Assembly (NCBI RefSeq): GCF_004379255.2
Contig: NC_056035.1
Span: forward strand, 23,622,502-23,686,501
From: Salvia splendens
Taxonomy: Eukaryota > Streptophyta > Magnoliopsida > Lamiales > Lamiaceae
DNA: 64,000 nt
Reading direction: 5' to 3'
Part shown: in pieces, positions 1 to 11,776 of the stretch
Layout of the letters: each line of letters opens with the position of its first letter
How positions within the stretch are numbered: position 1 is the stretch's first letter
Notes under the pieces: model-generated
What the model was told of the DNA's origin: nothing
The model's input: only the letters and a program-made list of their open reading frames with translations
Databases searched by the model: none
Translations under genes and position numbers: made by a program

Positions 1-1605
1 TTTTAGTTTTGTTGGCGCAAACTTCAATTCTCAACACGTAGCCTATCAATAGTCTAAGTGTGAGGAGAAAGAATTTGTGAATTTGGTGCATGTTTAACTG
101 TATATGTTTTGTTATTTGTTCTTTTTTTCGTCTAATACTCTCCCACTTAGCCTATTGCATAGTCTAAGTGTGAGTAGTTTTTTTAAGACATAGTACCCTT
201 TTCTGTTATGTTTGTTTTATCTTTTTGTATGTCGTACTAGCCATCCAATATTTCCACTTTACAGTCCGTACCTGAGGGCAGACATTAGTGAAATGGAAGG
301 GGGGGATAATGGCTAGTATGGCATGTGTGTGTAGATGTGTAATGTGCTAGTTCTTTCCTTAGGGCTATGTGTTAGTTTTTTTAGGATTTCTATTCTAGTT
401 TTTTTTAAAATATGTGTTTAATGAACGGGCTTAAAACTCATCTACTTCAATCTGACGGTGAGGGGAATTGAGGGAAATAGAGCATGCTAAACAATGGAAA
501 CCAACCCCGGTAGATGGTGAGTTAAAGGCCTAAAGTGGAACCACTTTCCACTAAGCACATAGAAAAAAAGAAGAAGAGTGGCTGCCACATGATGTCTAGG
601 GTAAAGTGACCGCGTGTAGCAAAATCCTAAGGGCATTAGGAAACCCCCGTCCCAAAAATAAAAAATCCTTCCCTTAGAACCCTTTTTCTGGCCCCTCTTT
701 CAACCCCTATATAACCCACTGGCCACTGGGACTGTGTGTATGGATGGCATGAGGTAGGGAGGCAACTGACCATGAAGGTGAAGTTAAAAAATCGACTGGA
801 AAAGAAAGGCAAGAAGGAAAGAGAAAACGGATCAAGTGAAACGCTTGGTTCCCAATAACAGATAAAGGGAAAATAAGAAAATGGACAGAAAGACATCCGA
901 CCCAAAAAAAACAAGAAGAAGGAAGAAGAAGAAGAAAATTAAATAAGTGGCAAAGCCACCAAGATGCCGGCTGACCAGTTGAAGAAATCCAATCAAAGAA
1001 GATCAAGCCAAAGAAGGTCTCCCAGTCGAGCGCCCAAGTACACACAGCTCCCCCACATCAAAATAAAGTATTTTAATTTTTGAACCTTAGAGCCTTAGGA
1101 ACATCCAGTCCAAACGTTACAAGCCCACATCCCGGTTACAAACCTTTAAAGACCCTTAGGAGCTACTCGTGAGATCTAAGTCCGAAGCATCTGTGGTCTA
1201 GCGTGTTAAGAAAAGCAGTCCTAACATCCCTATTGAGGAATGACTGACTGAGCGAATCTAGGGATTGGACGAGAGTTTGGGTAATATTGACGAGCGGATA
1301 TACTGGCTAGGAAGGAAAAGTGGGGAGGCGGAAGTTCAAGGTTGTTTAAATCCGGATTGCACTCAATCCCGAGGAGAGGAATGGTTGAAAATATAGCATA
1401 TTCAATGTGTTTTCTATGTTTTTCTCGTAAGTGTTTTTCATTTTTTTTCCCGTGTTTTCTTTTCATTCGCGCCAAAAGTTTTAGGTTGTTCGAGTCTTCT
1501 TATTTTTAGGTTTTTTAGGTTAGGGTCAGTCAAGGGAGTAACCAGGCTAGAATTAGACTTATTACTTTTTAGTTTGTTTCTCCACGCTTGAGGACAACCA
1601 TGTGT
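1..1605 (+). mobile_element. TE1, 3' non-coding part of a plus-strand gypsy-type element
   Basis: This stretch lies directly upstream of the LTR at 1621. It has no convincing coding frame on either strand; short open frames here are unsupported. It is purine-rich in patches (about 565-580 and 905-945) and carries a short G-rich run at 299-306. Long non-coding 3' regions between pol and the 3' LTR are usual in Athila/Tat-type plant gypsy elements, which is why I assign it to TE1. Two decayed PPT-like motifs occur near 56-69 and 165-178. The rest of TE1 lies to the left of the window. Confidence 0.55.
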
Positions 1606-1620
1606 TAAGTGTGAGCAGTT
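1606..1620 (+). promoter_or_regulatory. Polypurine-tract region before TE1 3' LTR
   Basis: The sequence reads 'cttgaggacaacc' (about 1587-1599) then 'taagtgtgagcagtt', directly before TGATAAGTCG. In Athila/Tat elements a similar 'gaggacaa...aagtgtggggga' block sits before the 3' LTR and primes plus-strand DNA. This copy has lost some purines. Confidence 0.6.
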
Positions 1621-2588
1621 TGATAAGTCGTATTCTAGGCCTTGGTTACTGGTCAGTATGATGAGCTTAACATGCATATTATGCAATAAAAGTGGCGCAA
1701 GTGTGCAGGAAATAGTACAAGTGAGCAGGGAAGGAATTAGAGGTTTCAAGTGATAAAGGACGCCAGAAGGGTGCAATACTGACTAGGATGCATGCCCAAA
1801 GGCTCGAGATGGAGAGGAGAGGACTGCTAGTAGACGACCAACTATTTAATGGGAGGCAAAAGCGACAATTTACAATGAAGAACAACCTTAATCCTAGGGA
1901 AGCCTCCCTATAAATAGAAGGTCACATGAAGAATGAAGAGAGACTACTCATATTTAGAAGGCACACTTAGAAACCGCTCTCGAAAGTTTTAGTTCCGGAG
2001 TGGAGGCTAGCTCAACACCTTTCGTTCCTCGCCGACCAGTCAGAATCACTTGAAGATCCCGGAGTTCCGCCGCGTTCGTTCATCATTAGCTCCACCAGCC
2101 GTAGTAGTTGCTAGAATATTGTTTCATCACCCGGAGTGGCAAAACAATCTTTACATGCTTTCTTAGTTTAACTTCGTATTTCATTTTATCTCGTTGGATC
2201 CAGCCTTAGAACTTAAATCTCTTGATATTTTTGAAGTATTTTGTTGAGATCCAAACGCTATGATATGAAGTTGTTTTTTATTCATCTTATCCTTGCAATC
2301 GTGTTTCATTCTGTCTAGATTAGTTAGATCCAGTTGTTTGCATGAGTTTTCGAAGTATTGAAGCATGATTTTGTTTGAGTAGGCTAGATCTGAGCTTGTT
2401 AGTTAGGATTCTAAGTGTTAAATCGTTCAATCTGAAGTTTGATGCATGAAATATGTGTTAACGTGACTGTCGCCACCTTGCATGTTAGTTAGTATGCGTA
2501 ATCTGGGATTATGGGTTGTTAATCTTCAAGTTTTAGCTTTTTAATTGTGGATCTTGGTTTGTGAAGTTGTTGACCTGAGTTGTTATCA
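1621..2588 (+). repeat. TE1 3' LTR (about 968 bp)
   Basis: The LTR starts TGATAAGTCG just after the PPT and ends GTTATCA, giving a perfect 6-bp terminal inverted repeat (TGATAA/TTATCA). No PBS follows, so this is a 3' LTR and the next bases are flanking DNA. The flank is minus-strand gypsy coding sequence of TE2, so TE1 inserted into TE2. The partner LTR and left TSD are outside the window, so the right end is inferred from the inverted repeat and the abrupt start of coding similarity. Confidence 0.65.
1909..1917 (+). promoter_or_regulatory. TATA box in TE1 LTR
   Basis: TATAAATAG sits about 290 bp inside the LTR in the sense direction, a normal place for the U3 promoter of a plant LTR element. 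Confidence 0.55.
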
Positions 2589-3101
2589 ATGGAATCTGTG
2601 TTTAACAGATTTTTGTGTAGCATGTTGGAGAGCCCTTTGCCTCTGTGGGATTACTTCTCTGGACATCAAAGAAATCATATCCCGCACCGCGAAGACCGAA
2701 GTTCTAACATCCTCATTATGTTTCATCTGTATTTCTGTCTGAGATGTTAGTAGTTGCGTCTGGGCCTCAGAACTTAGGGCTATTCTTTCAGTATTCAGGG
2801 CTATCCTCTCAATAGCCCCTCTATTTTGGCTCTCCACTCATCCAGTTGTCCTACGAGCTCCACAAGACTGGCATGTCCAGGGGACACCTCAGGTGCAGCG
2901 GGTGTAGAAGGCACAACATCTTCATCTTGTGTTTGCAGAGTGTAAGTGGCTATCACAATTGGTGCTCTAGTCTCTTTCTAGACTGACTGCTCAGTTCCTC
3001 TAAATTGTTCAGTTGGGCCAAGTCACTTGATCCAGCTGAACCTGGCTTTTGGCAAAATCCCATAATAGCCTCATTAATTTTCTCATCCGTCAAGCCGCGT
3101 G
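2589..3101 (-). pseudogene. TE2 pol fragment downstream of protease
   Basis: This continues the protease region on the minus strand with several stops. An open stretch at 2586-2837 encodes a helical, coiled-coil-like segment (ERIALNTERIALSSEAQTQL). I cannot assign it to a named domain. It ends exactly where the TE1 LTR begins, which supports a truncation at 2588. Confidence 0.4.
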
Positions 3102-3769
3102 TCACCAGTGCCTCGCACCAATTTGCAACCTCTTTTTCAATGGAATCAGTTTTAGGAGTTCAGTTTCAAGGAACTCCTGAACTAAAGGCGTAATTACATC
3201 AAGAGAGTGCAGACTCTCCATGTCTAGTGGCTTCTTCATCGCTTCATCAATGTTGAACGTGAATTTTTTGCCATGATAATCAAGAAAAATTATACCATCG
3301 CTGACATCAATTATGGTCTTAGCTGTCCTCAGAATGGCCTCCCTAACAAAACTCCGCTTGATTCCCCTGCCTCTGACTTGTTCATTCGGATTACATGGAA
3401 ATCCGCCGGATATAAGAAATTGTGCACCCTCAAGATCACATTCTCCAGAACTCCCTCTAGGTTTATGCATGACCTGTCAGCTAATTGGATAACTACCTTA
3501 GTGTCCACTAGCCTGACTCCAGTTAGCTTCTTGTAAACCGAAAACAGTACAACATTAATTGAAGCTCCTAAGTCGCACATAGCATGCTCAATGTTGACTT
3601 CCCCAATGATGATGGGCAACGTGAACATCCCAGGATGTGTTCTCTTTGAAGGAAGCATTTTCTTCTGGATAACCGCTGACACACTTTCCCCGATCACAAT
3701 TTTCCAGTCAGCTTTCGCCTTCCCGGCTATGAAATCCTTGATGAATCTACTAAACGGTGGCAGCGTCAA
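3102..3769 (-). pseudogene. TE2 retrotransposon aspartic protease and linker
   Basis: On the minus strand the frame at 3329-3769 begins with a gag-protease linker (FSRFIKDFIAGKAKADWKI) and contains the catalytic motif CDLGASINVV, the D-x-G-A/S signature of gypsy proteases, followed by LLGRPF near its end. The next frame (3102-3470) overlaps it and carries the usual post-protease linker (IIDVSDGIIFLDYHGKKF). The two pieces are in different frames, so a frameshift near 3330-3470 separates them. The enzyme would have cut the Gag-Pol polyprotein in virus-like particles. No functional product is expected. Confidence 0.75.
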
Positions 3770-3947
3770 TGCCTGTAGGAATGGTCCTCCCCCTCCTGCC
3801 TTCTTTTCTCTTCGTACAACTCTTCAGGTTCCTCATCAGGAAGTACCGGGTCAGAAAAATGAGGCAATGGCCCATTTCCTTCATCCAAGGAGGCCTATGT
3901 TCCAGTCTGCCCTCGGGTTAGTATCTCATTTCCTTCGTCTGTTCCTC

Positions 3948-5557
3948 CTAAGGGTTCAGCGTAGTCCTTCCCTGACCGCAGAGTAATCTTGCTAATGTTG
4001 GCTCTGTCTGGCATCTTGACAGTGGCGGAAGGTGACCATTGTGCCCGCGTATCTCGTTCAAGGTAGTTGCCATTTGTGAGATTTGTTTGGTGAGCATGTC
4101 CATGGCTGCCTTGTGTTCTAGCTGAGCATCTTGTAGCCTGTGCACCACATCATTGTTGGCCTGCATATTTCCTTGAATATGCTGCTGAGAGTTTAGCAAA
4201 TCTCCAATCAGCACCTTTGTTCCCTTGGGTTGCTTGGCCGTCGGCTGACTGGAGGTTACTCCCGGCTGATTACCAGAAGAGGATCCTGACCCATGATGGA
4301 AATTTCCTTGTGGTCCTTGACTTCCTTGTTGTTGCGAAGGAGCGTTTGAATTCTGATTCTGGTAGCCACTCTGATGCGGTAAAACATATGAGACCATTTG
4401 ATTGTTCTGATTCATGTTCTTCCAGTGCGGCCGATTTCCTTATCCCCTATTGTTGTTCCAGTTGTTCTGCCCTTCGTGGTTCCGATTCTGCCATTGAGGC
4501 TGCTGTGGATAACTGATAGCCGGTGGCTGTTGATAAGTTATGGCCGGTGGTTGCTGGTAGGTAATAGCAGGTGGTTGTTGATACGTGCTGACTGGTGGTG
4601 GTGGATGACTCTGGTTCTGATCCGACCATCTGAAATTTGGGTGTTCTCTCCATGGAGCTTCTTTCCATTTCTCGGGAATCCAGTTCCCATCAGGACTCTA
4701 ATGCCCAGCAGCACTCACCTGAGCTTGCAGATCAGGGTCTCTCTGAGGTCCGTAGCTGGGATACATCCCTTCCTAGCTTACTACAACATTCACTTTCTCC
4801 TGCGGGATAGGATGATTATGTTTCTCCATCGCGGCCAATAGCGCCATTTCCATCTTGTCCATGCGAGCCTCCATTCTCTCCTCGGCTGTGTCTACATAGG
4901 TATTAACTGGCACCCGCCTCAAGATTGTGGTACGTGAATTATCATATGCCCTCTTGGCATTGATCAATCTATCTAGCACTCTTTTCGCCTCACTCACCTC
5001 TAGTTTAGAGAATTCACCACAACTCGAAGAGTTCATTAGATCTTTGCTCTCAGGGGTTAGCCCTTCATAAAAAGTGTTGTAAACATCAGCTTCCACCATA
5101 CAGTTATTCGGGCATGCATCGAGCTGTCCGCCACTGTCTTGTCGGGCTCCTTGAATCTCCTTTTTTCAGGGCATTAATTTTGTGGAGGGAAAGAAGTAAT
5201 CCAAGAATATTTGTCGGAAGTCCGACCAGGTCCTTATAGATCTCCTTGTAATGCGAAAGGAATAGCGCGCAGCCTGTAATCTTCCTCGCTTGATCCCATT
5301 GGTCGCTTCTGAATCCTACAAAGTTTGCAGAATTCGTGCGAGTTCTCTACTTTTCACCCATAAAAATGTGGCATGACCGCCAATACATTGTTCTTTATCT
5401 CGATCCCTGACTGAGCAGGGGTCACCACTATGGCCTGAGAAGGCTCGCCGTCTATGTGGGCGTTTAGGGATCCAATCTCGGGATCATTATCTTCTATATC
5501 CGCCATTGGAGCAGGTTTTTCCTCTAGCTCAGTTTTTTCCTTTTTTTTGTTCGACAA
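3948..5557 (-). pseudogene. TE2 gag, broken
   Basis: Minus-strand frames in order: 5354-5557 (gag N-terminus, ending LAVMPHFYG), 4773-5099 (capsid C-terminal part, LTPESKDLMNSSSCGEFSKL) and 3948-4415 (Q/N-rich tail, then LTKQISQMATTLNEIRGHNG). These match the order of the retrotransposon gag domain in Athila/Tat elements. Frames change at least three times. At 4509-4605 the DNA holds about three 24-bp repeats encoding a TYQQPPAI-like unit. No CCHC zinc knuckle is visible. A small open frame at 5529-5759 precedes it and may be the leader end of gag. Confidence 0.75.
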
Positions 5558-5808
5558 ACGGGAGTGTATCTTCCTCCCCTTCAGATCTTGAATATGATGG
5601 CCCTCCTGTGTTCAACCCAGAGCTGGTGATAACAGGATTAGTTGTTGCTCTTATCCTCCAGTTACCCTTTGTGTCTCTCCAGTTCACTATGTTGTTCCAG
5701 CGTCCAAAATTCGAGCTCCGATACATAAACTGCAAAAGAAAATAAACAAAATAAATCAACTATTTACACCAAATATCTCAAACACATGCACAAAAAAAAC
5801 GCCATCCA

Positions 5809-5826
5809 TCCCCGGCAACGGCACCA
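5809..5826 (-). other. TE2 primer binding site (tRNA-Asp type)
   Basis: The minus strand reads TGGTGCCGTTGCCGGGGA. This differs by one base from the 3' end complement of plant tRNA-Asp, the primer used by many Athila/Tat elements. It sits two bases from the LTR edge. Confidence 0.8.
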
Positions 5827-5828
5827 TT

Positions 5829-7277
5829 TGAAGTAACGCAAGAGGTTTCCCACAACCTAATGACTCTGGTTCACACAACAAATTTTTAGTATGTCGATAC
5901 TACTCAACTGATCAAGTCAATGATGAAGGGATCAAGTAAGCAACTATCCAGTCGTTGGTTATGCAAACGGAGAGGCTTAGGGCCTTCAATACCTTAACCC
6001 ACAATACTATAGACTAGTAAAGGGAAGTAAGGGTCGAATCCCACAGGGACAGAGGCATGTCGAGTTGTGTATGAGACATGATGGAGGGTTAGCTGCTGCC
6101 ACGCTTCACTACTGTGGGTTAACTAAAATTACTCAACTAATAAACTAATTTGATCAACTAAACTATCAACATGAAACAACATAACTTGAACTGATCACCT
6201 CAGATATAAACCACACGTCAACATAACACCACGGCTGAGGAAAGGTGACAGGGACTGCGATCCTAATAAACTATGACCTTCTTCATCACTAAGCATCTAA
6301 AAACAAACATCACGGCTGAGGAAAGCAGAGCATATGATATTAAAGCAAGAAACAAACAAATCAAAACACGGATGCATGCGATTTAACCCAAGAGAAAACA
6401 AATCTAAGGTATCTATCCTAAACTCATGCAAGTTAACGATGTGAAACTTAGATCTAACTACAAAAAATCAGAAGACAGAGCAACATAGGTAATCTAAACA
6501 AGATCTAACTCCAAAATCACTTAATCCAACCCAACATGCATCGCATACTTCATCATAACTTCAGACCTAAACATAACTCACTAAGTTGCGCAGTGCTAAC
6601 TTCCAAATTAGCACAAAACTAAGCTCAAAACAGCTTGCATCGAAAAGCTCAAATTCAGAAGATCGACCAGCAACAAGGAACATAGTAGAGACTAAACAAA
6701 ATAACAACTAAAATTCTGGAAGAAAACGTGAATGAAAACTAAGCAACAATTGTTTCGACCCCTCAGGGTTTTAAAGAAAAACAAACTTTGAAGGCTTCTT
6801 AGGCATTTCTGCGTCTCTTCTTCCCTGACGAGGAAGAAAAGAGGAAGGTTGAAGTAGAACCGCGACTCCGATGACTCCTAGCTCCCGTGCTCCATGCTTG
6901 AAAATGTAAAAGAGGACTGTGTAATGACTGAGGTGATACTGGACCCGAAAAATACTCTTTTTTTTGCATGCATTCTCCTTGCTATTTATAGGATGATGTT
7001 GGGCCCAAATTCCTAGTTTAAGCCCATCATATCTTGACATTTATGCCCTTGAGATGACATTTTTTCTTCTCTCTCCTATGAATTATAACTCCATGTGGTG
7101 ACTCACAACTTGTCGGCGGGGCAAGTTTCGCTGCTTGTACACAACTGATCAACTTAGCTCCATTTATGGCCATTTTTCACTCCTTTATCGAGTTGATCAA
7201 GTCGATCTTGCATTTACCGCTTTTACACTTTATAGCCCCTGCACACTAAAATTCACCATTCTTTTCGCACATTATCA
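5829..7277 (-). repeat. TE2 5' LTR (1449 bp)
   Basis: On the minus strand it starts TGATAATGTG (7277) and ends TACTTCA (5829), beside the PBS. It contains a 'gtcgaatcccacaggga' block (about 6033-6049), a common landmark near the 3' end of such LTRs. The partner LTR is off-window, so the outer end at 7277 rests on the TGATAA start alone and could be a few bases off. Confidence 0.65.
6983..6992 (-). promoter_or_regulatory. TATA box in TE2 LTR
   Basis: The minus strand reads CTATAAATAG about 290 bp into the LTR, a plausible U3 promoter. Confidence 0.55.
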
Positions 7278-8135
7278 GTCATGTTAGTGCAATAAACCCT
7301 ACAAAGCCATGCTTATAACGAGCCCTATTAGTCGTTATATTACAATTAGAGGAAAGTAACATAATATATGACCAACTCATAAAGGCTGCACTTTTCCTAA
7401 GTCCTAGTTCACTTGAACAAAAGGCTAGATATGGAAATCAAGGAGCCTGAATTGTCATCAATGTTTGTTTAAAAGCGAAGTGAAGATGCTTTGTAAGTTA
7501 GATTGACCTCATTTAAGAAGGACAATGACTTACATGATAACGCATTTTCTAAGTAATAGATCTTAATCCAGTTAGGCATTTGTTGCAGTGGGAGCTATTA
7601 ATGCTCAATTATTGTTTTATGGTTAGTGCTTAAGACATCATAGTATTAAAGCAATATAAGTACAACAAGATTGAGTATTAAACAAAACATCAACTTCTTA
7701 AAACAATGAACGATAAGTATTTATGGCTCTTAGTTTTACGGCCAAAAAAATACTTAGCAATTGTTCAATTACATCTAAACTATCAAGATTTTAACAATTT
7801 GTTAAATAGCTTGAGAGTTGAGAATGTTTGTTTGATGCACTGTAAGTTAGAATCATTTGATTTATCAAAAGATTCAAAAAACTTATAGAAGTGCAACATA
7901 GAAAGACTAATGAGCCTCGATGGTTTACACCATAAGGAGATGAGCACAGGGTTATGATCAGTAGTGGGAGTCTAATCTCCATTGACGAATCCAAGCATTC
8001 TTCTTAAGAATGGGATAATTATATAAGAAGGAATCGAAGTCTTTCTAAGACAAGTTTGATTAAGAGATGAGTTATACTCATTAAAATCTTATCATTAATT
8101 GGATAAACGTTAGATATAACGAGATACACCTTAAA
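7278..8135 (+). mobile_element. TE3, left segment of an old copia relic
   Basis: From about 7325 this stretch aligns with 50066-50905 of TE10 (shared 'tattagtcgttatatta', 'cacttttcctaagtcctagttca' and many more), so it is the internal region of a related plus-strand element. Similarity continues at 38008 after TE4 is removed. Bases 7278-7324 are not matched by anything I recognise. No open frame is convincing; the coding content is too decayed to name at this end. Confidence 0.7.
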
Positions 8136-8140
8136 GAAAC

Positions 8141-9678
8141 TGTTGGGACTACCGCAACGGAAGACACGGAAAACAAACAGGTCCTTACGGATCTATTTAG
8201 GTGATTATGCATTTGATTCCAATTTCATGGAATTAAACTAGATCTATAGATTAACACATCAAATAAACACGTAGACATGCAATTTGACGTAGATATATGA
8301 TTGTTACCTCAGGATCCATCATAGGATTGACGTTGCTAGCTGCCCCACCTAGAGATCCTTGATTTATCGACCACGAATCTTCCATACTATTCCCACGTCC
8401 TTGATTATTCATCCGTGTGGGCGGATCTTGAACAATAAAATAAAAGTGATGTGAGATTTAGCGAAAACCAAAACAAACACGAGATTTCCTTGAGTTAATC
8501 CTATGAATTAGGATAGAACAAGAACAGAAACCAAAAGCCTAATTCTCGCATGTGCTAGGGTACGAAAACCGAGGCAAGAGGAAAGGGAGGCACCGATAAT
8601 GGCGGCTAAGGTTAGGAGGGAGTGAGTTGTGTAATGTTGTGCATTAGGGTTTCCCATCTCTTCACTATTTATAAGTTTGGACTGATTGGGCTAGGATGGG
8701 GATTCATGGAATGATTTAGATGTTGGGTTCACCCATTAGATAAATATATAATTAAATCAAATGACCTATGATTTAATATATTATCAATGGAATATTATTT
8801 TGTTCCACTAAAGAATAATATTGCACTCCCATCTAAATCACCAAATTGCAAATAATTTGGGTTCATTTTATTTTATAATATTTTCGGCGTTTAAGATTAT
8901 CTTAATCCATCAATTTAATTCTTTTGTCTGCTACGTGAATTGAATTAAATTAATTCTCCAAAGAGTTTTCTAGTTTGAAACTTTATTTATTATTTGTGGA
9001 ATAAGATTCCAACTGCGCAGATTTCTGAATAATAAATTCATTTTCAAACACCTCTTGGGGATTTAATCATACTACACTGGGAACGCGAATTCTATGAAAT
9101 AATATTCCAATACATTCATGTTATTCAATTACTACCACCCAAGATATCATGTTTGAGTTACGTACAAACTCTCCCATCTTGATAAGTCAAAGTGGCGTTT
9201 GATTAAATAAACAATATTGATATTAATTTCATATACTAGAAAATACTAAAATTTCTGAAATATATTCTTTCAGTAGATAGCAATAAAGAATACATTTTGT
9301 ATTAGATCCTTTCAATGATTTACCATACCGGTGTTACTAATCTCTTCTTAGGTAAGAGAGAATTATCACAAACACGGAAACCATACCAATAGGTAGCCAA
9401 AGCCTATCTAGGTTGTGAATACGTTTTTCTTCTTACTAGATCTAGCCAAGTCCCCTACTGGAAAACTCATGACAATTCATCGAATTTCCCTACTTTGACC
9501 TTCTTAGCAAGAAGCCTTAGACTTGGTTATTATATTTCAATAAATAAACCATTATATTATATTATTTATTCTTATAATTAGGTAAATAAGTGGACGTGAC
9601 ATTTCTCGTATATATGCACAAGCTAACTGTACAAAGGCACGTACGCTCGAAGCATCTTTTAGTATACAAACCCCAACA
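8141..9678 (-). repeat. TE4 3' LTR (1538 bp)
   Basis: It starts TGTTGGGACTACCGC and ends AACCCCAACA on the plus strand and pairs with 36491-38002 along its length. As the element reads on the minus strand, this is the 3' copy. Differences from the partner include several short indels. Confidence 0.9.
8665..8674 (-). promoter_or_regulatory. TATA box in TE4 3' LTR
   Basis: The minus strand reads TTATAAATAG. The same box is kept in the other LTR at about 36990-36999. Confidence 0.5.
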
Positions 9679-11229
9679 ATCTCGCCATTATACTCAGAGA
9701 ATGGTTTTGAGTATACCACCCGCTTTATTGGCCTTGTGCTACACATTCACACACATTTCTCCCACATATGCTCAAAGCAGGATTTGGCCACTATGTACTC
9801 AAAACTATAATTTTCATAAAACAATCTACCAACATAGTTTGCTAGTGTACATAAAAATGAAAATACAAACTTGAAATTTATATCCTTAATTCTTGCTTAG
9901 GAGCATGCTGATTTGTTCAAGATATTTCTAGGTCCTTTGATCTAGTGGAATAATTTTATGTGCCTTTCTTAAATGCACTTATACATATTCCTCTATCAAA
10001 ATCCAATATACTTGATCCTTCTAAATTTCTACTATTTAAAAGTAGAATACTTATAGCAATATATAAAGTTTTAATCATCTCGAATATGATTTCAAAAACT
10101 TTAATTTTATAATCCCAATTTAACTTGGTATTATCCTTGCTATATAATTTGTGATGTAAATGTATGTATGAACATCATTTTCTCACCACAATGACTAATT
10201 GGAAATTAGTCCTTATGATGAAATAAAACTAAATGATTGCATCCTTGGTTTTATAGTCATAAATTCCAAGAGTTCATTATCTAACCATTGTTCTGATCTC
10301 TAAAAATACTTTCTTCGGAAATCCAAAAGTATTTCTAATTTTTAATAGTTAACTTAGAAATACCTTTTAATGTTATTAGAGTTTTGAAAGTTGTGAAAAT
10401 TACCACTCCTTTCATTATAAGGTGTGAGCCCTTTTAACTCTATCGAACATTATCTTAATTCCATCTATGAATATTCTATGAGACAAAATTTAGCTACCAC
10501 TTTTAAAAGTAGAAAAATAGAAGTCTCAATATTTTTTAAGCTATTAAAATAATTTAAACAGTGTCTGGAGTTAAATTCATCCTAGTTTAATAAAACGAGC
10601 TATAAAGCTCTTATTAAACACTTAGAATTTAATTATTCCTTAAGAAAAGCTCCCACTATTTTAATTATCACTTTCACAACAAAATAAATAAAACATCAAC
10701 TATTCAAATAGTTAACTCTTGGCTTGGAACATTAAAATAAATTTTATTGTGCATGCTATATTTACTATACAAGACTTTCTAGTATTTAAAATAAATACTT
10801 TTCTTGTGACTAGTTGAATTAATTTACTTGTCTTGTAATCAATTATTGTGATTATTTTTCTTATATCTTTATTTGAACAAACGCGATCAAAAGATCATTT
10901 TATTTTGTTTTGAATCCATGTCGAACATAAAGGTTCTATTGATTTATTGACAAAATAATTGTTCAGAACTTAAAGGATTAAAGAAACTCAATAATCAACA
11001 TGATTAGAAGCCGAAACTTCTTAATAATTAAATCAATAAGTATAACCACAAGTAAACATTTTGATATTAAACTTGGTTTCATTCGATGTCATAAACAACC
11101 GGATAATCAAAATTTGTTTTTCTAATAATGCAAGGATGATAAAACGATATTGATAATCCAAAACGACAATTAATAATCTAGGAATATAATTCCACATCAA
11201 TAATCCAAAATTCAACAATTGTAAATAAA
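9679..11229. other. AT-rich non-coding part of TE4
   Basis: This lies between the gag remnant and the 3' LTR, where pol would be in an autonomous relative. It is strongly AT-rich with no coding frame that I can link to pol. I see nothing else in it. Confidence 0.6.
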
Positions 11230-11269
11230 AGCAAAAAATAAAATTCTTCTGACTTGAACATGGTCATCT

Positions 11270-11776
11270 CAAAGACCACCTCTTTTTTTCATCTCTGCTT
11301 GATCACTTACAAGCTTGTTATAAAGCTCCAGAATTGAAATCGTTTTGTCGCTAAATAAAATTTCATCTCTGACTTCATTAAAGCTATCTGGAAGCCCATC
11401 AAGGATCATTATCTGCCAGGTTTCTGGGTCAATTTCCCCCCCACCCACGACAAGAGAAGTTCATCAAAATACCATGCTTGACTAGGACATAATTGCCCAC
11501 GTCTTGGCCATCTTTCAGTACCTCATTCATCAAATGCTTCACAGCAAGTCCAACTCTTGCCTTGGAGGACACTTCTTCAAACCACTTTGGTTTGTTGATC
11601 AATGGCCTATTGGGTTCGTCAAACTTCTCAAGGGCATTGCCAATAGTGGCCAACCAAAATCCCTTGAGATGATAATCCGCGGTATGCCACCGAGCGTGCA
11701 TTTCCTTGTCCTCATCTTGTAGATGGAATGTAGGAGGACGGGCCTCACTAAGAACCAACTTCAAGTCATTGACCAA
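11270..11776 (-). pseudogene. TE4 copia-type gag remnant
   Basis: On the minus strand, 11429-11776 encodes a capsid-like segment (ARVGLAVKHLMNEVLKDGQD) that resembles the helical middle of copia gag (UBN2-type). After a frameshift near a C-rich run (11437-11446) a second frame reads ETWQIMILDGLPDSFNEVRD and SILELYNKLVSDQAEMKKR, matching the 'LPxSF..' segment that follows in copia gag. Gag forms the particle shell. No zinc knuckle is seen. Similarity is judged by eye, so the family call is moderate. Confidence 0.55.

Larger units (their letters stand above)
2589..7277 (-). mobile_element. TE2, Athila/Tat-like gypsy element, minus strand, 5' half
   Basis: Read on the minus strand the order is 5' LTR (7277 to 5829), tRNA-Asp PBS, gag (5557 to 3948) and aspartic protease (3769 to 3102). 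It is cut at 2588 by the TE1 insertion. Reverse transcriptase and integrase are not in the window and would lie left of TE1. gag and protease are broken by stops and frameshifts, so the copy is dead. The lineage is inferred from the gag/protease motifs and the tRNA-Asp primer. Confidence 0.8.

Noticed and set aside
636..1045. Two minus-strand frames of about 100 codons
   Set aside because: Hydrophobic, Phe/Ser-rich translation of a purine-rich plus strand; no family resemblance, inside the non-coding 3' part of TE1.
3005..4841. Plus-strand frames of 60-150 codons across TE2
   Set aside because: They are shadows opposite the minus-strand gag and protease, whose motifs are clear.
5809..5826. 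Fragment of a tRNA-Asp gene
   Set aside because: Only the 18 bases complementary to the tRNA 3' end are present, beside an LTR; this is a PBS.
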